Assembly (NCBI GenBank): GCA_049700035.1
Contig: JBNAWC010000029.1
Coordinates: 1-14,810 of the forward strand
Direction of reading: 5' to 3'
Source: JAVZLQ01 sp049700035
GTDB lineage: Archaea > Thermoproteota > Bathyarchaeia > Bathyarchaeales > Bathycorpusculaceae
Length of the DNA: 14,810 bases
In this document: one piece after another, positions 1 to 6,727 of the stretch
How positions within the stretch are numbered: position 1 is the first letter of the stretch
How the letters are laid out: each line of letters opens with the position of its first letter
Translations under genes and position numbers: made by a program
Notes under the pieces: model-generated
What the model saw: the letters and a program-made list of their open reading frames with translations, nothing else
Told to the model about the DNA's origin: nothing
The model's database searches: none

Positions 1-1
1 T

Positions 2-562
2 GCCAACTTGCACACGTGTGTTGCTGGTTTCGGTGAAAGGGCTGGAGTAGCTTCAATGGAAGAGGTTGCTGTGGCGCTTGAACTGTTATATGACATAGAC
101 ACTGGTTTAGACTTGAAAAAGCTTTATAGGCTTGCGCAGTTAGCTGAAAAAGCCTTCGCTTTGCCAGTTCCGCTTCATAAGCCGATAGTAGGCGAGAACG
201 TTTTTTCCTATGAGGCGGAGGAGCACATTCAAGGGATGATAGCCCATCCAATGATATATGAGCCTTTTCCGCCAGAAATAATAGAAAGACAAACCACATT
301 TTATTTGGGAAGACAGACTGCAAAAGAAATTGTAGAACAATATCTGAACATGGCTGGAATCAAAGCTACACCAATGCAGATAAACGAAATAATAAGAAAG
401 ATTAGAAGTATACAAGAAAGCACGGACAAGGGTGGGGCGCAGATGACATTTTACCAGATAAAGAAATTGATGAAAGAGTTACGTAGAGGCTTACCAGAGG
501 AGGAATTCTGGAGGATAGTTGAGCAAGTAACGAAGCAGAAGCCAAAGTTCCAATCTACTTAG
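2..562 (+). CDS. Isopropylmalate/homocitrate synthase-like protein (DRE-TIM metallolyase family), 3' part only
   Basis: The gene enters from the left edge. The reading frame is open from base 2 and TTG at 8 is an internal Leu, so the true start lies outside. The visible 187 residues begin at the last part of the (beta/alpha)8 barrel: the family signature GxGERAG is seen as GFGERAG, followed by an SMEEVAVAL helix. A helical C-terminal extension follows, with YLGRQTAKEIVEQYL resembling the GKHSG/GRxAxxxxL segment of homocitrate and isopropylmalate synthases. Family members condense acetyl-CoA with a 2-oxoacid or cleave such products, using a divalent metal. The metal-binding HxH and DRE motifs would lie upstream of the window, so substrate cannot be judged. 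Oddity: the usual GERxGN reads GERAGV, with Val in place of Asn. The last 8 bases overlap the 3' end of gctB on the other strand. Family call is fairly sure; the exact reaction is unknown. Confidence 0.8.
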   Translation, partial: ANLHTCVAGFGERAGVASMEEVAVALELLYDIDTGLDLKKLYRLAQLAEKAFALPVPLHKPIVGENVFSYEAEEHIQGMIAHPMIYEPFPPEIIERQTTFYLGRQTAKEIVEQYLNMAGIKATPMQINEIIRKIRSIQESTDKGGAQMTFYQIKKLMKELRRGLPEEEFWRIVEQVTKQKPKFQST

Positions 563-1346
563 GTCGTGGTATGTAAATTCCATGCGGATCTATAGCCCGC
601 AAGACGCTCAATTCCTCGTACGTCGGTAACTCTGTGGTTGGTACACTTTCAGGAACAATTAGATCGAAACCCGTATTTTCTAAAACTTGCTGTAGTGAGA
701 CGCCTGGATGAATCGTAGCCAATCTTATGCGTTTTGTTTTCGGATCAAAGTCCATCTGGCAAAGGTTAGTGACCACTAATGAGGGACCACCACCAAGTAA
801 GCCAGCTTTTTCCCGTGCTCCAGGTCCGTCAAGATATCCCGGGCTTGTTACATAGTCGAGTTTCTTAACCATTTTCCTCTTTTCATGTGTCATTATTACA
901 ACTATTCTCTTTGCAGATGAAATTATGTCGTTTCCACCGCCGCTTCCAGGAAGTCTCACGCTTGGCTTTTCGAAGCTTCCGATGTATGTGGTGTTTATGT
1001 TTCCATATTCGTCAATTTGAGCTGCGCCAACAAAACCTACATCAACATGCCCGCCTTGTAGGAGCAGCCCTAAGGTTTCAATTAGTCCTATCGCCGCTGA
1101 CGCACGATAACCAAGTCTTGAATCGGCTATTGAAAGGGCTAGGTCTATAGCATTTGAATCTATAAATCCCGCTTCGTAAACGATTTTCGCTTTTGGTGCA
1201 TGCGTCCTTTTTGCTAGCATTGCAGCAATCATAGGCAGACCTGTTCCAACGAAGACTACTTCGCCGTTTTTTATTACTCTGGCTCCACAAACAGCCATCA
1301 GTTCAAGAGTTGTGAACTCGCCTGACTTTGCATAATTCCTTTCCAT
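555..1346 (-). CDS. gctB: Glutaconate-type CoA-transferase, beta subunit (GctB family)
   Basis: This is the second subunit of a family I CoA-transferase, which moves CoA between carboxylic acids in the cytoplasm through a glutamyl-CoA intermediate. The 263 residues match the length and motif order of glutaconate CoA-transferase B: VGTGLP (33-38), YEAG (57-60), VGAAQID with EYGNINTT, GSGGGND, HEKR, DYVTSPGYLDGPGAREKAG, then LENTGFDL near the C-terminus. Glu58 in YEAG lines up with the catalytic Glu54 of the Acidaminococcus fermentans enzyme (VESG), so the protein should be active and is not an IpdB-like hydrolase that lost this residue. ATG at 1346 is preceded by GGAG (1358-1355) at an 8-base spacing. 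This ribosome site begins on the last base of the gctA stop codon, so the two subunits should be translationally coupled. True acyl substrates are unknown; 3-oxoacid or branched acids are alternatives. Confidence 0.85.
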   Translation of the reverse strand: MERNYAKSGEFTTLELMAVCGARVIKNGEVVFVGTGLPMIAAMLAKRTHAPKAKIVYEAGFIDSNAIDLALSIADSRLGYRASAAIGLIETLGLLLQGGHVDVGFVGAAQIDEYGNINTTYIGSFEKPSVRLPGSGGGNDIISSAKRIVVIMTHEKRKMVKKLDYVTSPGYLDGPGAREKAGLLGGGPSLVVTNLCQMDFDPKTKRIRLATIHPGVSLQQVLENTGFDLIVPESVPTTELPTYEELSVLRAIDPHGIYIPRPK

Positions 1347-1357
1347 GTTTACATCTC

Positions 1358-2269
1358 CTAATATGGTAGAGGCTTTTTTGCCTTAAGCTTTAGGAGGCGC
1401 TCAATCCCTATTTTTCGTAGTAACTCCACATGATTATCCACACCTGTTATGTACTCTTCGCAGTATTTCTGCCAACCCTCTTCGGTTTTGCACTGTTCGT
1501 AATACATGCGAACGTGCTCCATGTCGTAGTCATAGTAATTGTAAACCATCATCGGGTAAGCGCCCCATGGGCACTCTACAACATGCGTGACGTAAATGTT
1601 TGGTATAACAGTCTGGTCTGGTTGTGAGCGTATAAATTCTGTGTCAACGATCTCCTCAGCTATAACGATTACTTTTTTGCCAGCTCTTGCCCCCTCAACG
1701 TCTTCGCCTTTAATGCCGTCTATCTGCGCATTTCCCTCCTTATCAACACGTGAAACGTGAATTATGCTGAAATCTGGTTTCACGGATGGGACCAGAACAA
1801 CTTTTTCTCCTGTAAAGGGACATGTTATAACTTCAGCCTTTTTTTGTCTGAAACGTGTTTTTGCTATAAGATCTGTGCCAAGCATGCTCTTCAAGGGCAT
1901 AAATGGAACTCCCAAGGCACCGCCCAAAAATCGCAAAGCCATTGCTAAATTCGTGTAATCTTCTATCTGAATTGCGCCTTCACGGATTCTTCTTTGAATG
2001 TTAGGCGCCAAGCCTATTCCTTCAATTGCAAAGAAAGCCAGTTCAAAACGCGAAGCTACATAAGCGCCTGAAAGTATGTCGATATCCATCTCCGAACCGC
2101 ATGTGTAAATCGTTAAGTTCCTCTTTTTTTGCCTCACAAGTTCGTGAGCGAATGCCATTGGTGGACGCTGAAACCCGAAACCACCCCAGAAGAGGTGTGC
2201 TCCATCTTGGATCATTTTTGCCGCTTCTTTTAAGGTTACCCTTTTGTCCTCAACAGGAGCCTCAACCAT
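1358..2269 (-). CDS. gctA: Glutaconate-type CoA-transferase, alpha subunit (GctA family)
   Basis: Partner of the GctB-like subunit encoded 11 bases downstream; the two form the CoA-transferase heteromer. From the chosen ATG it has 303 residues. An N-terminal glycine-rich GGFGFQRPPMAFAHELVRQ segment (about 29-47) is typical of CoA-transferase A subunits, followed by KRNLTIYTCG, the NIQRRIREGAIQIEDYTN region, and PDFSIIHVSRVDKEGNAQIDG with EDVEGARAGKKVIVIAEEIV near residue 200. The frame is open to GTG at 2281, but ATG at 2269 has an AAGGTGG ribosome site nine bases upstream, so it is preferred. It lies about 45 bases behind the radical SAM gene on the same strand. An AT-rich TATA-like stretch (2291-2302) sits in that gap, so gctAB may be co-transcribed with the radical SAM gene or start on its own. 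Substrate unknown; amino-acid or acyl-CoA fermentation is an inference. Confidence 0.82.
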   Translation of the reverse strand: MVEAPVEDKRVTLKEAAKMIQDGAHLFWGGFGFQRPPMAFAHELVRQKKRNLTIYTCGSEMDIDILSGAYVASRFELAFFAIEGIGLAPNIQRRIREGAIQIEDYTNLAMALRFLGGALGVPFMPLKSMLGTDLIAKTRFRQKKAEVITCPFTGEKVVLVPSVKPDFSIIHVSRVDKEGNAQIDGIKGEDVEGARAGKKVIVIAEEIVDTEFIRSQPDQTVIPNIYVTHVVECPWGAYPMMVYNYYDYDMEHVRMYYEQCKTEEGWQKYCEEYITGVDNHVELLRKIGIERLLKLKAKKPLPY

Positions 2270-2313
2270 CTCCCATACCACCTTTTGGATGTTTATTATT
2301 CAATGAGTTTCAA

Positions 2314-3345
2314 TTAATAAGTTTCTATGCTTGGAGTAAAATCTTCTGTTAACTTTACTATTTCTTCCCTGTTTAATAATCTTGGATAATTGTAGATTGA
2401 TCCACTTGGTTTTTCGTTGTAGTATGGTCGGTTGCAGTTTGGGCAGCCAGAAGTAAGGAATGGCTTGCCAGTTTCGATGATTTGAGCTAGCGTGGCTTTT
2501 TCTACACCGAAGTTAATTATTTCGCCTCTTTGGCTAAAAGCCATATTCTCGTATCTTGAAATTCCATGCACAATTAGGTGCCTTGCAACTTGGATTCGCC
2601 TATAATTCTCAATTGCTGGCTGACTTATGCTTTCAAGCATTGTTCCAGCGATTGGCGTGAAAGCGAAAAGTGCTGGAAGAACACCCATATCAACGCATCT
2701 TTGGATTGTTGAAATCATTTCTTTTTCTGTTTCTCCCAAACCAACAATAAGATGCGTGCTGACCATTCCTTTTCCAAAGATTTTTGTGGCTTCGTCTAAA
2801 ATTTGCCATTGTCTTTCCCAGTTGTATGGTCCTTTAACCGCTGCTCCCTTAACATTGTCGAATATCTCCTTTGTGGCAGCGTCTAATGGTATTCCTATTC
2901 TTTCAGCTCCAGCTTCGGCTAGCAACTGCACGTTCTTGGCGCTTAATGGTTGGCATGAAACTGATGTTGGAACGTTAGCCTCCTGCTTAATCGCCTTTAT
3001 TATGGCTGTTAAGTCCACGAAAACTTCTGGGTAGTTTAATGCTTGGATGCAGACTCGCCTTATTGTTCCGCTCGCAACTGCCTTGGAAATTCCTTTCATA
3101 ACCTTTTCTGTTGGGAATGTTGGCCATGAAACTCTTGAAAGCATGTCTGCTCTGCTGCTGCTTTCTCGAGCTTGTGGGCAGAAGGCACAGTTTGCGTTGC
3201 ATTTGCCTTCTTTGTAGGTCATTAGGTAAGCGGTAGTCGGCGCTGCATCAAGTTTGCCGTTTAAAAGTTGAAGGACAATGGCGGAGCCTAGTGAAACGCG
3301 AATTTTTCGTGGTTTTCCTCCGTTTGTAGGGGTCATTTCTTGCAT
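2314..3345 (-). CDS. Biotin-synthase-like radical SAM protein, candidate lipoyl synthase subunit LipS1
   Basis: Radical SAM enzyme of 343 residues. The [4Fe-4S]/SAM motif CxxxCxxC is C49, C53, C56 (CNANCAFC), preceded by TAYLMTYKEGKC. The core contains ERIGIPLDAAT (148-158), STHLIVGLGETEKEM (196-210) and AFTPIAGT, as in biotin synthase and lipoyl synthase relatives. The C-terminus has CPNCNRPYYNE (C301, C304), a possible ligand pair for an auxiliary cluster. Bacterial BioB lacks this tail, and no other biotin gene is nearby, so BioB is unlikely. The archaeal two-protein lipoyl synthase LipS1/LipS2 was formerly annotated in this way, and a second radical SAM gene lies 500 bases away in divergent orientation. 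That assignment is inference. ATG at 3345 is used; ATG at 3336 with AGGGA nine bases upstream is equally possible. An AT-rich TATA-like tract lies around 3377-3385. Radical SAM family is certain; LipS1 is about even odds. Confidence 0.85.
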   Translation of the reverse strand: MQEMTPTNGGKPRKIRVSLGSAIVLQLLNGKLDAAPTTAYLMTYKEGKCNANCAFCPQARESSSRADMLSRVSWPTFPTEKVMKGISKAVASGTIRRVCIQALNYPEVFVDLTAIIKAIKQEANVPTSVSCQPLSAKNVQLLAEAGAERIGIPLDAATKEIFDNVKGAAVKGPYNWERQWQILDEATKIFGKGMVSTHLIVGLGETEKEMISTIQRCVDMGVLPALFAFTPIAGTMLESISQPAIENYRRIQVARHLIVHGISRYENMAFSQRGEIINFGVEKATLAQIIETGKPFLTSGCPNCNRPYYNEKPSGSIYNYPRLLNREEIVKLTEDFTPSIETY

Positions 3346-3423
3346 TCCCTTATTGCTGGTTTATGTTAATATTTGTTTTATTCAAATTGTTTCTGTAAAC
3401 TAAAGATTCTGGATTCACAAACG

Positions 3424-3431
3424 CTTTATCC
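3424..3431 (+). promoter_or_regulatory. Candidate TATA box for the winged-helix gene
   Basis: CTTTATCC, preceded by an A-rich BRE-like ACAAACG, is centred about 36 bases before the ATG at 3464. That would place transcription start about 12 bases upstream of the gene. No strong Shine-Dalgarno is seen. The call rests on position and base composition only. Confidence 0.35.
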
Positions 3432-3463
3432 GATTTCAGCAGAACGTATTTAAGGCGTTTGAA

Positions 3464-3787
3464 ATGCGCAGGTCAAAGCTTGAGTGCTACGAGGAGATTT
3501 TAGGCGCTATTGTAAACAAACCTCTAAGCTTGGATAGGCTGGCATACGAGGCAAACATGGAATGTTCAGTGCTTAAGCAGCGGCTGGAATCGCTGATTAA
3601 GTATGGGCTTGTCGAAGAGCGAGTTTCTGGAAGAAAAACTTTGTACGCAATTACTGAGCGGGGCATTGCTGTCTTTAAGGCGCTGAATTTCCAGAAGTAC
3701 CTTGAAAAAGTGTTGAACAAAGTTAAGGTTTTGGACGAAGCTTTCGAGGTTATTCCGAAAATTTCAAAAAACGATGAAAAACAGTGA
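3464..3787 (+). CDS. Small archaeal winged-helix transcriptional regulator
   Basis: Predicted DNA-binding protein of 107 residues, about the usual size for archaeal one-domain winged-helix regulators. The opening MRRSKLECYEEILGAI helix leads into a second helix (LSLDRLAYEANM) and the recognition helix (ECSVLKQRLESLIKYGLVE, 33-51). The wing is EERVSGRKTLYAITERG, with the typical K-T-L-Y-x-I-T-x-x-G ending. A basic C-terminal helix (about 74-94, QKYLEKVLNKVKVLDEAF) could form the dimer interface. No ligand or metal-binding domain is present. It stands between two radical SAM genes, divergent from one and in line with the other with a 65-base gap. Control of these neighbours is a reasonable guess and nothing more. 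Start ATG at 3464 gives the expected N-terminus. Confidence 0.8.
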   Translation: MRRSKLECYEEILGAIVNKPLSLDRLAYEANMECSVLKQRLESLIKYGLVEERVSGRKTLYAITERGIAVFKALNFQKYLEKVLNKVKVLDEAFEVIPKISKNDEKQ

Positions 3788-3814
3788 AGATAACGCGCCG
3801 CAGAAAGGCGAAAA

Positions 3815-3821
3815 CTATAAC
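3815..3821 (+). promoter_or_regulatory. Candidate TATA box for the second radical SAM gene
   Basis: CTATAAC follows an A-rich BRE-like GCGAAAA and is centred 35 bases before the ATG at 3853, nearly the same distance as the box of the gene before it. It suggests the radical SAM gene can be transcribed independently of the regulator. A T/A tract at 3835-3842 is too close to the start codon to be the TATA box for this ATG. Confidence 0.35.
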
Positions 3822-3852
3822 AGTCTTTAGAGGTTTTTAAAAAGAGAAGCCT

Positions 3853-4845
3853 ATGCTAGAAATTTCACCAGAAACATTGTGGCAAATCAATGAAGACAAG
3901 TTAATGGCGCTTTTAGATTCAGGAGTGCTAGCTGCTAAACCTAAATGTATAAGTTTTTATGCGCCAAGTTTCATGTACTACAAAACAAGTTATTATTGTT
4001 CTTCGCCGAGGGATTTTCCAACAATATCCGTAACTGGAAGTGGATGCGCCTTAAAATGTAAGCATTGCGGCGGAAAAGTTTTGGAAACAATGTATCCAGC
4101 TACAACACCAGAAGAGCTGTTTAAACTATGCACAAAACTTAAAGAAGATGGAGCTTCTGGCTGTTTGATAAGTGGCGGCTGCTTGCCAGACGGCTCTGTT
4201 CCTCTTGGCAAGTTTTTTGATGCTATTGAGCGGATTAAACGCGATTTAGGCTTGGTGGTTTTTGTTCACACTGGTATAATTGATGCCCATACGGCTAAAA
4301 GGCTTAAGTTTGCTGGAGTGGACGCTGCCCTAATAGATATAATTGGTTCTGACGAGACGATTAGGGAAATATACAATTTGAAGGTGAGTGTTAGCGACTA
4401 TGATAGTTCGTTGAAGGCGTTAAATGATGCTGGAATGCCATTTGTTCCACACATTATTGTGGGTCTTCATTATGGAATGTTGAAAGGCGAGTTTCAAGCC
4501 CTTAAAATGATTTCGAAGTATAAGCCCTCAGCCCTCGTGATAATTGCGTTTATGCCCATACATGGAACAGAAATGGCAAAAGTGAAAACTCCAAAATCGA
4601 TAGACATAGCACGAGTTTTAGCTATGGCGAGACTAATGTTTCCAGATTTGCCCTTAGTTCTTGGTTGCGTGCGACCTAAAGGCAAGCACCGCATAGAAAC
4701 AGACATCCTGGCCATAAAAGCGGGCGTAGACGCCATAGCCTTTCCAACAGAGGAAGCCATAAAATTTGCTGAAAAAGAGGGTTATAGTAAATTTTTCTCG
4801 TCCTTCTGCTGTGCTCAAGTATATGTGGATGCTCTTAAGGTTTAG
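3853..4845 (+). CDS. Radical SAM protein, candidate lipoyl synthase subunit LipS2
   Basis: Radical SAM enzyme of 330 residues. The cluster motif is C65, C69, C72 (CALKCKHC), after a conserved-looking ISFYAPSF (33-40) and ISVTGSGC. The SAM-binding glycine stretch is ISGGC (106-110). Later strands carry VFVHTGIIDAHTAKRLKFAGVD, the second strand-turn VPHIIVGLHYG (198-208) and IAFMPIHGTEMAKV. Extra cysteines (C32, C49, C272 and the C319-C320 pair in FCCAQVYVDAL) could hold an auxiliary cluster. The FYAPSF opening and cysteine-ended C-terminus fit my recollection of the archaeal LipS2 type, which works with LipS1 to insert two sulfurs into octanoyl groups on lipoyl carrier proteins. No octanoyl- or lipoate-transferase gene is present here, so this is inference. 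Its stop overlaps by 4 bases the 3' end of the convergent small membrane gene. Confidence 0.82.
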   Translation: MLEISPETLWQINEDKLMALLDSGVLAAKPKCISFYAPSFMYYKTSYYCSSPRDFPTISVTGSGCALKCKHCGGKVLETMYPATTPEELFKLCTKLKEDGASGCLISGGCLPDGSVPLGKFFDAIERIKRDLGLVVFVHTGIIDAHTAKRLKFAGVDAALIDIIGSDETIREIYNLKVSVSDYDSSLKALNDAGMPFVPHIIVGLHYGMLKGEFQALKMISKYKPSALVIIAFMPIHGTEMAKVKTPKSIDIARVLAMARLMFPDLPLVLGCVRPKGKHRIETDILAIKAGVDAIAFPTEEAIKFAEKEGYSKFFSSFCCAQVYVDALKV

Positions 4846-5078
4846 CTTCCTCTCCTCATTGAACGTTTTAGCGTATTCATTACGTCGTTTTTAAGTTTTG
4901 AATATTGGGCGCTTATCCTTCGCGCGTCTTTCTTCGCCATCCCCTGGCGGATTAGCTGTTTTTCGAAGGCTTTCCTTGCTCTGCGGACATTCCAGCCTAG
5001 TGTAGCCCACAAAATTAGGATGCTAAATATGATGTAGGATGCAGAGAGCATTATGCTTATTATGCTTCGAATCTTCAT
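4842..5078 (-). CDS. Small basic single-pass membrane protein, unrecognised
   Basis: Product of 78 residues with one predicted membrane helix (about 5-29, ISIMLSASYIIFSILILWA) right after a short basic start (MKIR). The tail (31-78) is strongly basic and helical. The MKIR start is rich in positive charge as well, so topology is uncertain. Residues 38-59 carry the pattern F-x-K-x-L-x3-G-M-x4-A-x-R-I-x3-Y, which also occurs in the protein encoded just upstream. The frame is open to ATG at 5123, but that start would overlap the upstream gene and add a very basic leader. ATG at 5078 lies 17 bases after the upstream stop and puts the membrane helix near the N-terminus, so it is preferred. The ribosome site is weak. 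Function unknown. I do not recognise the family; a role paired with its neighbour is inferred from the shared segment. Confidence 0.7.
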   Translation of the reverse strand: MKIRSIISIMLSASYIIFSILILWATLGWNVRRARKAFEKQLIRQGMAKKDARRISAQYSKLKNDVMNTLKRSMRRGS

Positions 5079-5095
5079 TAGACCACGCTTATACG

Positions 5096-5542
5096 TTAAT
5101 CTTCGTCTTCCTCTTCCTCGCATTCTTCGCTTGAGCGTTTGGCTAATTCCTTTTCAATTTCCTTTGATACTTCCTCGCTTACTTCTTTGCTAAGTTTTTC
5201 GGCGAGTTTCTCTCGAACCTTCTTTGAAATCTCTTCGCCCATTTCTTTGCTAATTTTTGTTCCTTTAATTGATTCTTTGCCACCTACAGCCTTCTTCATA
5301 ACATCTCCTAAGCTTGTGAAGACAGAAACATAGTTTTCAGTCATTCTCACAGCTATTTCCTCTGGTAAGCCTGCCTCCTTCAATTCCTTATAGAATGCTG
5401 CTGCAGCTTTACCCATGTCCCTTCCAGCCTCTTCTGAGAAGACACTTGCAATTATCGACTTTATCAAGCTTGGAACTTCTTTTGAGACAACGCTTAAAAC
5501 TTCCCTCAGCTCTTCAACATCTTCTTTTTCCTTCTCATTCAT
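5096..5542 (-). CDS. Soluble coiled-coil protein with acidic tail, unrecognised
   Basis: Product of 148 residues, without signal peptide or membrane helix. The N-terminal half (about 1-88) is predicted helical and includes the segment 50-71 with pattern F-x-K-x-L-x3-G-L-P-x3-A-x-R-M-x3-Y, shared with the small membrane protein encoded downstream. The C-terminal half (97-138) is a Lys/Glu-rich coiled-coil-like stretch with an internal repeat of about 20 residues (SKEMGEEISKKV at 99-110, SKEVSEEVSKEI at 118-129). It ends in an acidic tail (CEEEEDED). The start ATG at 5542 has an excellent ribosome site, AGAGGTGAT, with a 5-base spacer, and a TATA-like ATAATAAATAA at 5596-5586 suggests a leader of some 20 bases. 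Function unknown. The charge complementarity with the basic neighbour suggests, but does not show, that the two bind each other. Confidence 0.78.
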   Translation of the reverse strand: MNEKEKEDVEELREVLSVVSKEVPSLIKSIIASVFSEEAGRDMGKAAAAFYKELKEAGLPEEIAVRMTENYVSVFTSLGDVMKKAVGGKESIKGTKISKEMGEEISKKVREKLAEKLSKEVSEEVSKEIEKELAKRSSEECEEEEDED

Positions 5543-5585
5543 TTTATATCACCTCTTTTGAGAATCAATAGTCTGGCTAAAACAG

Positions 5586-5596
5586 TTATTTATTAT
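5586..5596 (-). promoter_or_regulatory. Candidate TATA box for the two small-protein genes
   Basis: On the minus strand this reads ATAATAAATAA, about 49 bases before the ATG at 5542. A start site about 25 bases downstream would leave a leader of some 20 bases containing the strong AGAGGTGAT ribosome site. It lies in the 78-base gap after the winged-helix gene, so the pair can be an independent unit. Confidence 0.4.
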
Positions 5597-5620
5597 GGGA
5601 AAAAGTGGTCAATTGGTTGG

Positions 5621-6070
5621 TCATTCTGCAAGTTCATATATGTTCCCGTAACCCTCTACTTTTTTGACAACACCCTCATTTTCCAAGCGTTTAAGCCTCC
5701 CTCTGATAATTCTTCTGGAGGCTTTTCCACGCATCTTCCTAACTTGGCGTGTAATCGCCGAAACGTTTAGTTTTTCATAAAGGGCTAGAGCTTGAACTAT
5801 GCATCTTGAAATGTCGTCTTGGGCAATCCACTGCTTTTTAAGGTGTTTTTCAGCGGTTTTTAGGCGGGCTGCAACTTTTAGCGGTTCGCCATAGAAGCCC
5901 ACGCCCATGCGTGTCAAGCGCAAGTATGGCGCAAGTTGCTCATATTCTGGATTGTTTGTAACAATTGCCTCTAAGGTTTCGAGTCTCTTTATTATTAAAT
6001 CAAGCTTCTTGCTTATTTCTTCGACACTTGAACTTTTTGCCGCCTTCCCTTTTTCGCTATTTTTTGGCAT
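5621..6070 (-). CDS. Winged-helix DNA-binding protein with N-terminal coiled coil
   Basis: Product of 149 residues. A Lys/Ser-rich disordered start (1-15) is followed by a short coiled coil (about 16-38, VEEISKKLDLIIKRLETLEAI) that should promote oligomerisation. The middle (45-80) contains LAPYLRLTRMGVGFYGEPLKVAARLKTA. The C-terminal domain (about 95-149) is a winged helix: ALYEKLNVSAITRQVRKMRG gives the first helices, RIIRGRLKRLENEGVV the recognition helix, and KKVEGYGNIYELAE the wing. This order is common in archaeal regulators of unknown target. The gene begins 13 bases after the DUF998 gene with only a weak GAGAG ribosome site, so the two are probably co-transcribed and the regulator may act on the membrane protein's unit. 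Regulator identity is unknown; the winged-helix call is fairly sure. Confidence 0.75.
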   Translation of the reverse strand: MPKNSEKGKAAKSSSVEEISKKLDLIIKRLETLEAIVTNNPEYEQLAPYLRLTRMGVGFYGEPLKVAARLKTAEKHLKKQWIAQDDISRCIVQALALYEKLNVSAITRQVRKMRGKASRRIIRGRLKRLENEGVVKKVEGYGNIYELAE

Positions 6071-6083
6071 TACTCTCGTTTCA

Positions 6084-6701
6084 TTATTGTGCTCTTTGTT
6101 GTTTAAGCATTTTGAAGCCTAAAACCAGCGCCCATGCGGAAACAGCAAGCGAAGTTAGAGTTTCTGGTATCGCAACGCCCTTTCCAAATCCTACCGTGTA
6201 CTGGAAAACCCAAATAGCAATTGAGAAGAGTGCAGCGAGAAACGAGAACGCTGCCATAGGCTTTTCATTCTTTTTTATTAGGACGATGCCTATGAAGAGC
6301 ATGGCTATAGGAAAAAGCGCAAAAAAGGCTAATGATGCCGGATAGTGCGGCGCCGTTTTTTCTGGAAATGCACCTATCGCGATTAGGGCTATTGCGTCAA
6401 GCGCAAACAGGAAGGCGCCAATCTTTCCTATTATACTCTTATCTAGATAATTTTGCACTCCAATCGCGAATGCTAGGGCTAGGATTCCGCTGACCATTAA
6501 GCCGCCGTTGAATATCATTGACACTGCGCCACCTTCAACGATGCCTAAATCGCTTAGGGCCTTGTCCGTCCAGCTGAACGACGGGTATAATGCTATTGCC
6601 GTCAATATGCACGTAAAAGCGATTATGGGAGTTAGTATGCCACAGACAGCGGAGACTCTAAACCAAAAATCTTCATCTTTGCTCATGCACTTGTTCTCCA
6701 T
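6084..6701 (-). CDS. DUF998 family six-helix membrane protein
   Basis: Integral membrane protein of 205 residues with six predicted helices at about 17-39, 58-82, 90-112, 123-143, 148-171 and 180-198. The ALSDLG motif (48-53) after the first helix and the FPEKTAPHYPAS segment (112-123) between helices three and four are typical of DUF998 (PF06197), an uncharacterised family in archaea and bacteria. The usual length is near 200, so the protein is complete. ATG at 6701 has GGAAAG four bases upstream; ATG at 6686 with GGAG ten bases upstream is an alternative. A canonical TATA box (6736-6729) precedes it, so it can start a transcript of its own that continues into the winged-helix gene. The family's role is not known to me, and nothing here reveals a substrate. 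Confidence 0.85.
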   Translation of the reverse strand: MENKCMSKDEDFWFRVSAVCGILTPIIAFTCILTAIALYPSFSWTDKALSDLGIVEGGAVSMIFNGGLMVSGILALAFAIGVQNYLDKSIIGKIGAFLFALDAIALIAIGAFPEKTAPHYPASLAFFALFPIAMLFIGIVLIKKNEKPMAAFSFLAALFSIAIWVFQYTVGFGKGVAIPETLTSLAVSAWALVLGFKMLKQQRAQ

Positions 6702-6727
6702 ATGCTTTCCATAGAAACAGCTTTTAA

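Noticed and set aside
2314..3345. True biotin synthase (BioB)
   Set aside because: Lacks the BioB-type context, has a CPNC-containing C-terminus not typical of BioB, and no other biotin genes are present in the window.
3835..3842. TTTTTAAA as TATA box for the second radical SAM gene
   Set aside because: Only about 15 bases from the start codon, too close for an archaeal TATA box; CTATAAC at 3815-3821 is at the right distance.
5079..5123. Upstream ATG at 5123 for the small membrane protein
   Set aside because: It would overlap the upstream gene by 28 bases and add an Arg-rich leader copied from the antisense of the Glu-rich codons; ATG at 5078 is simpler.
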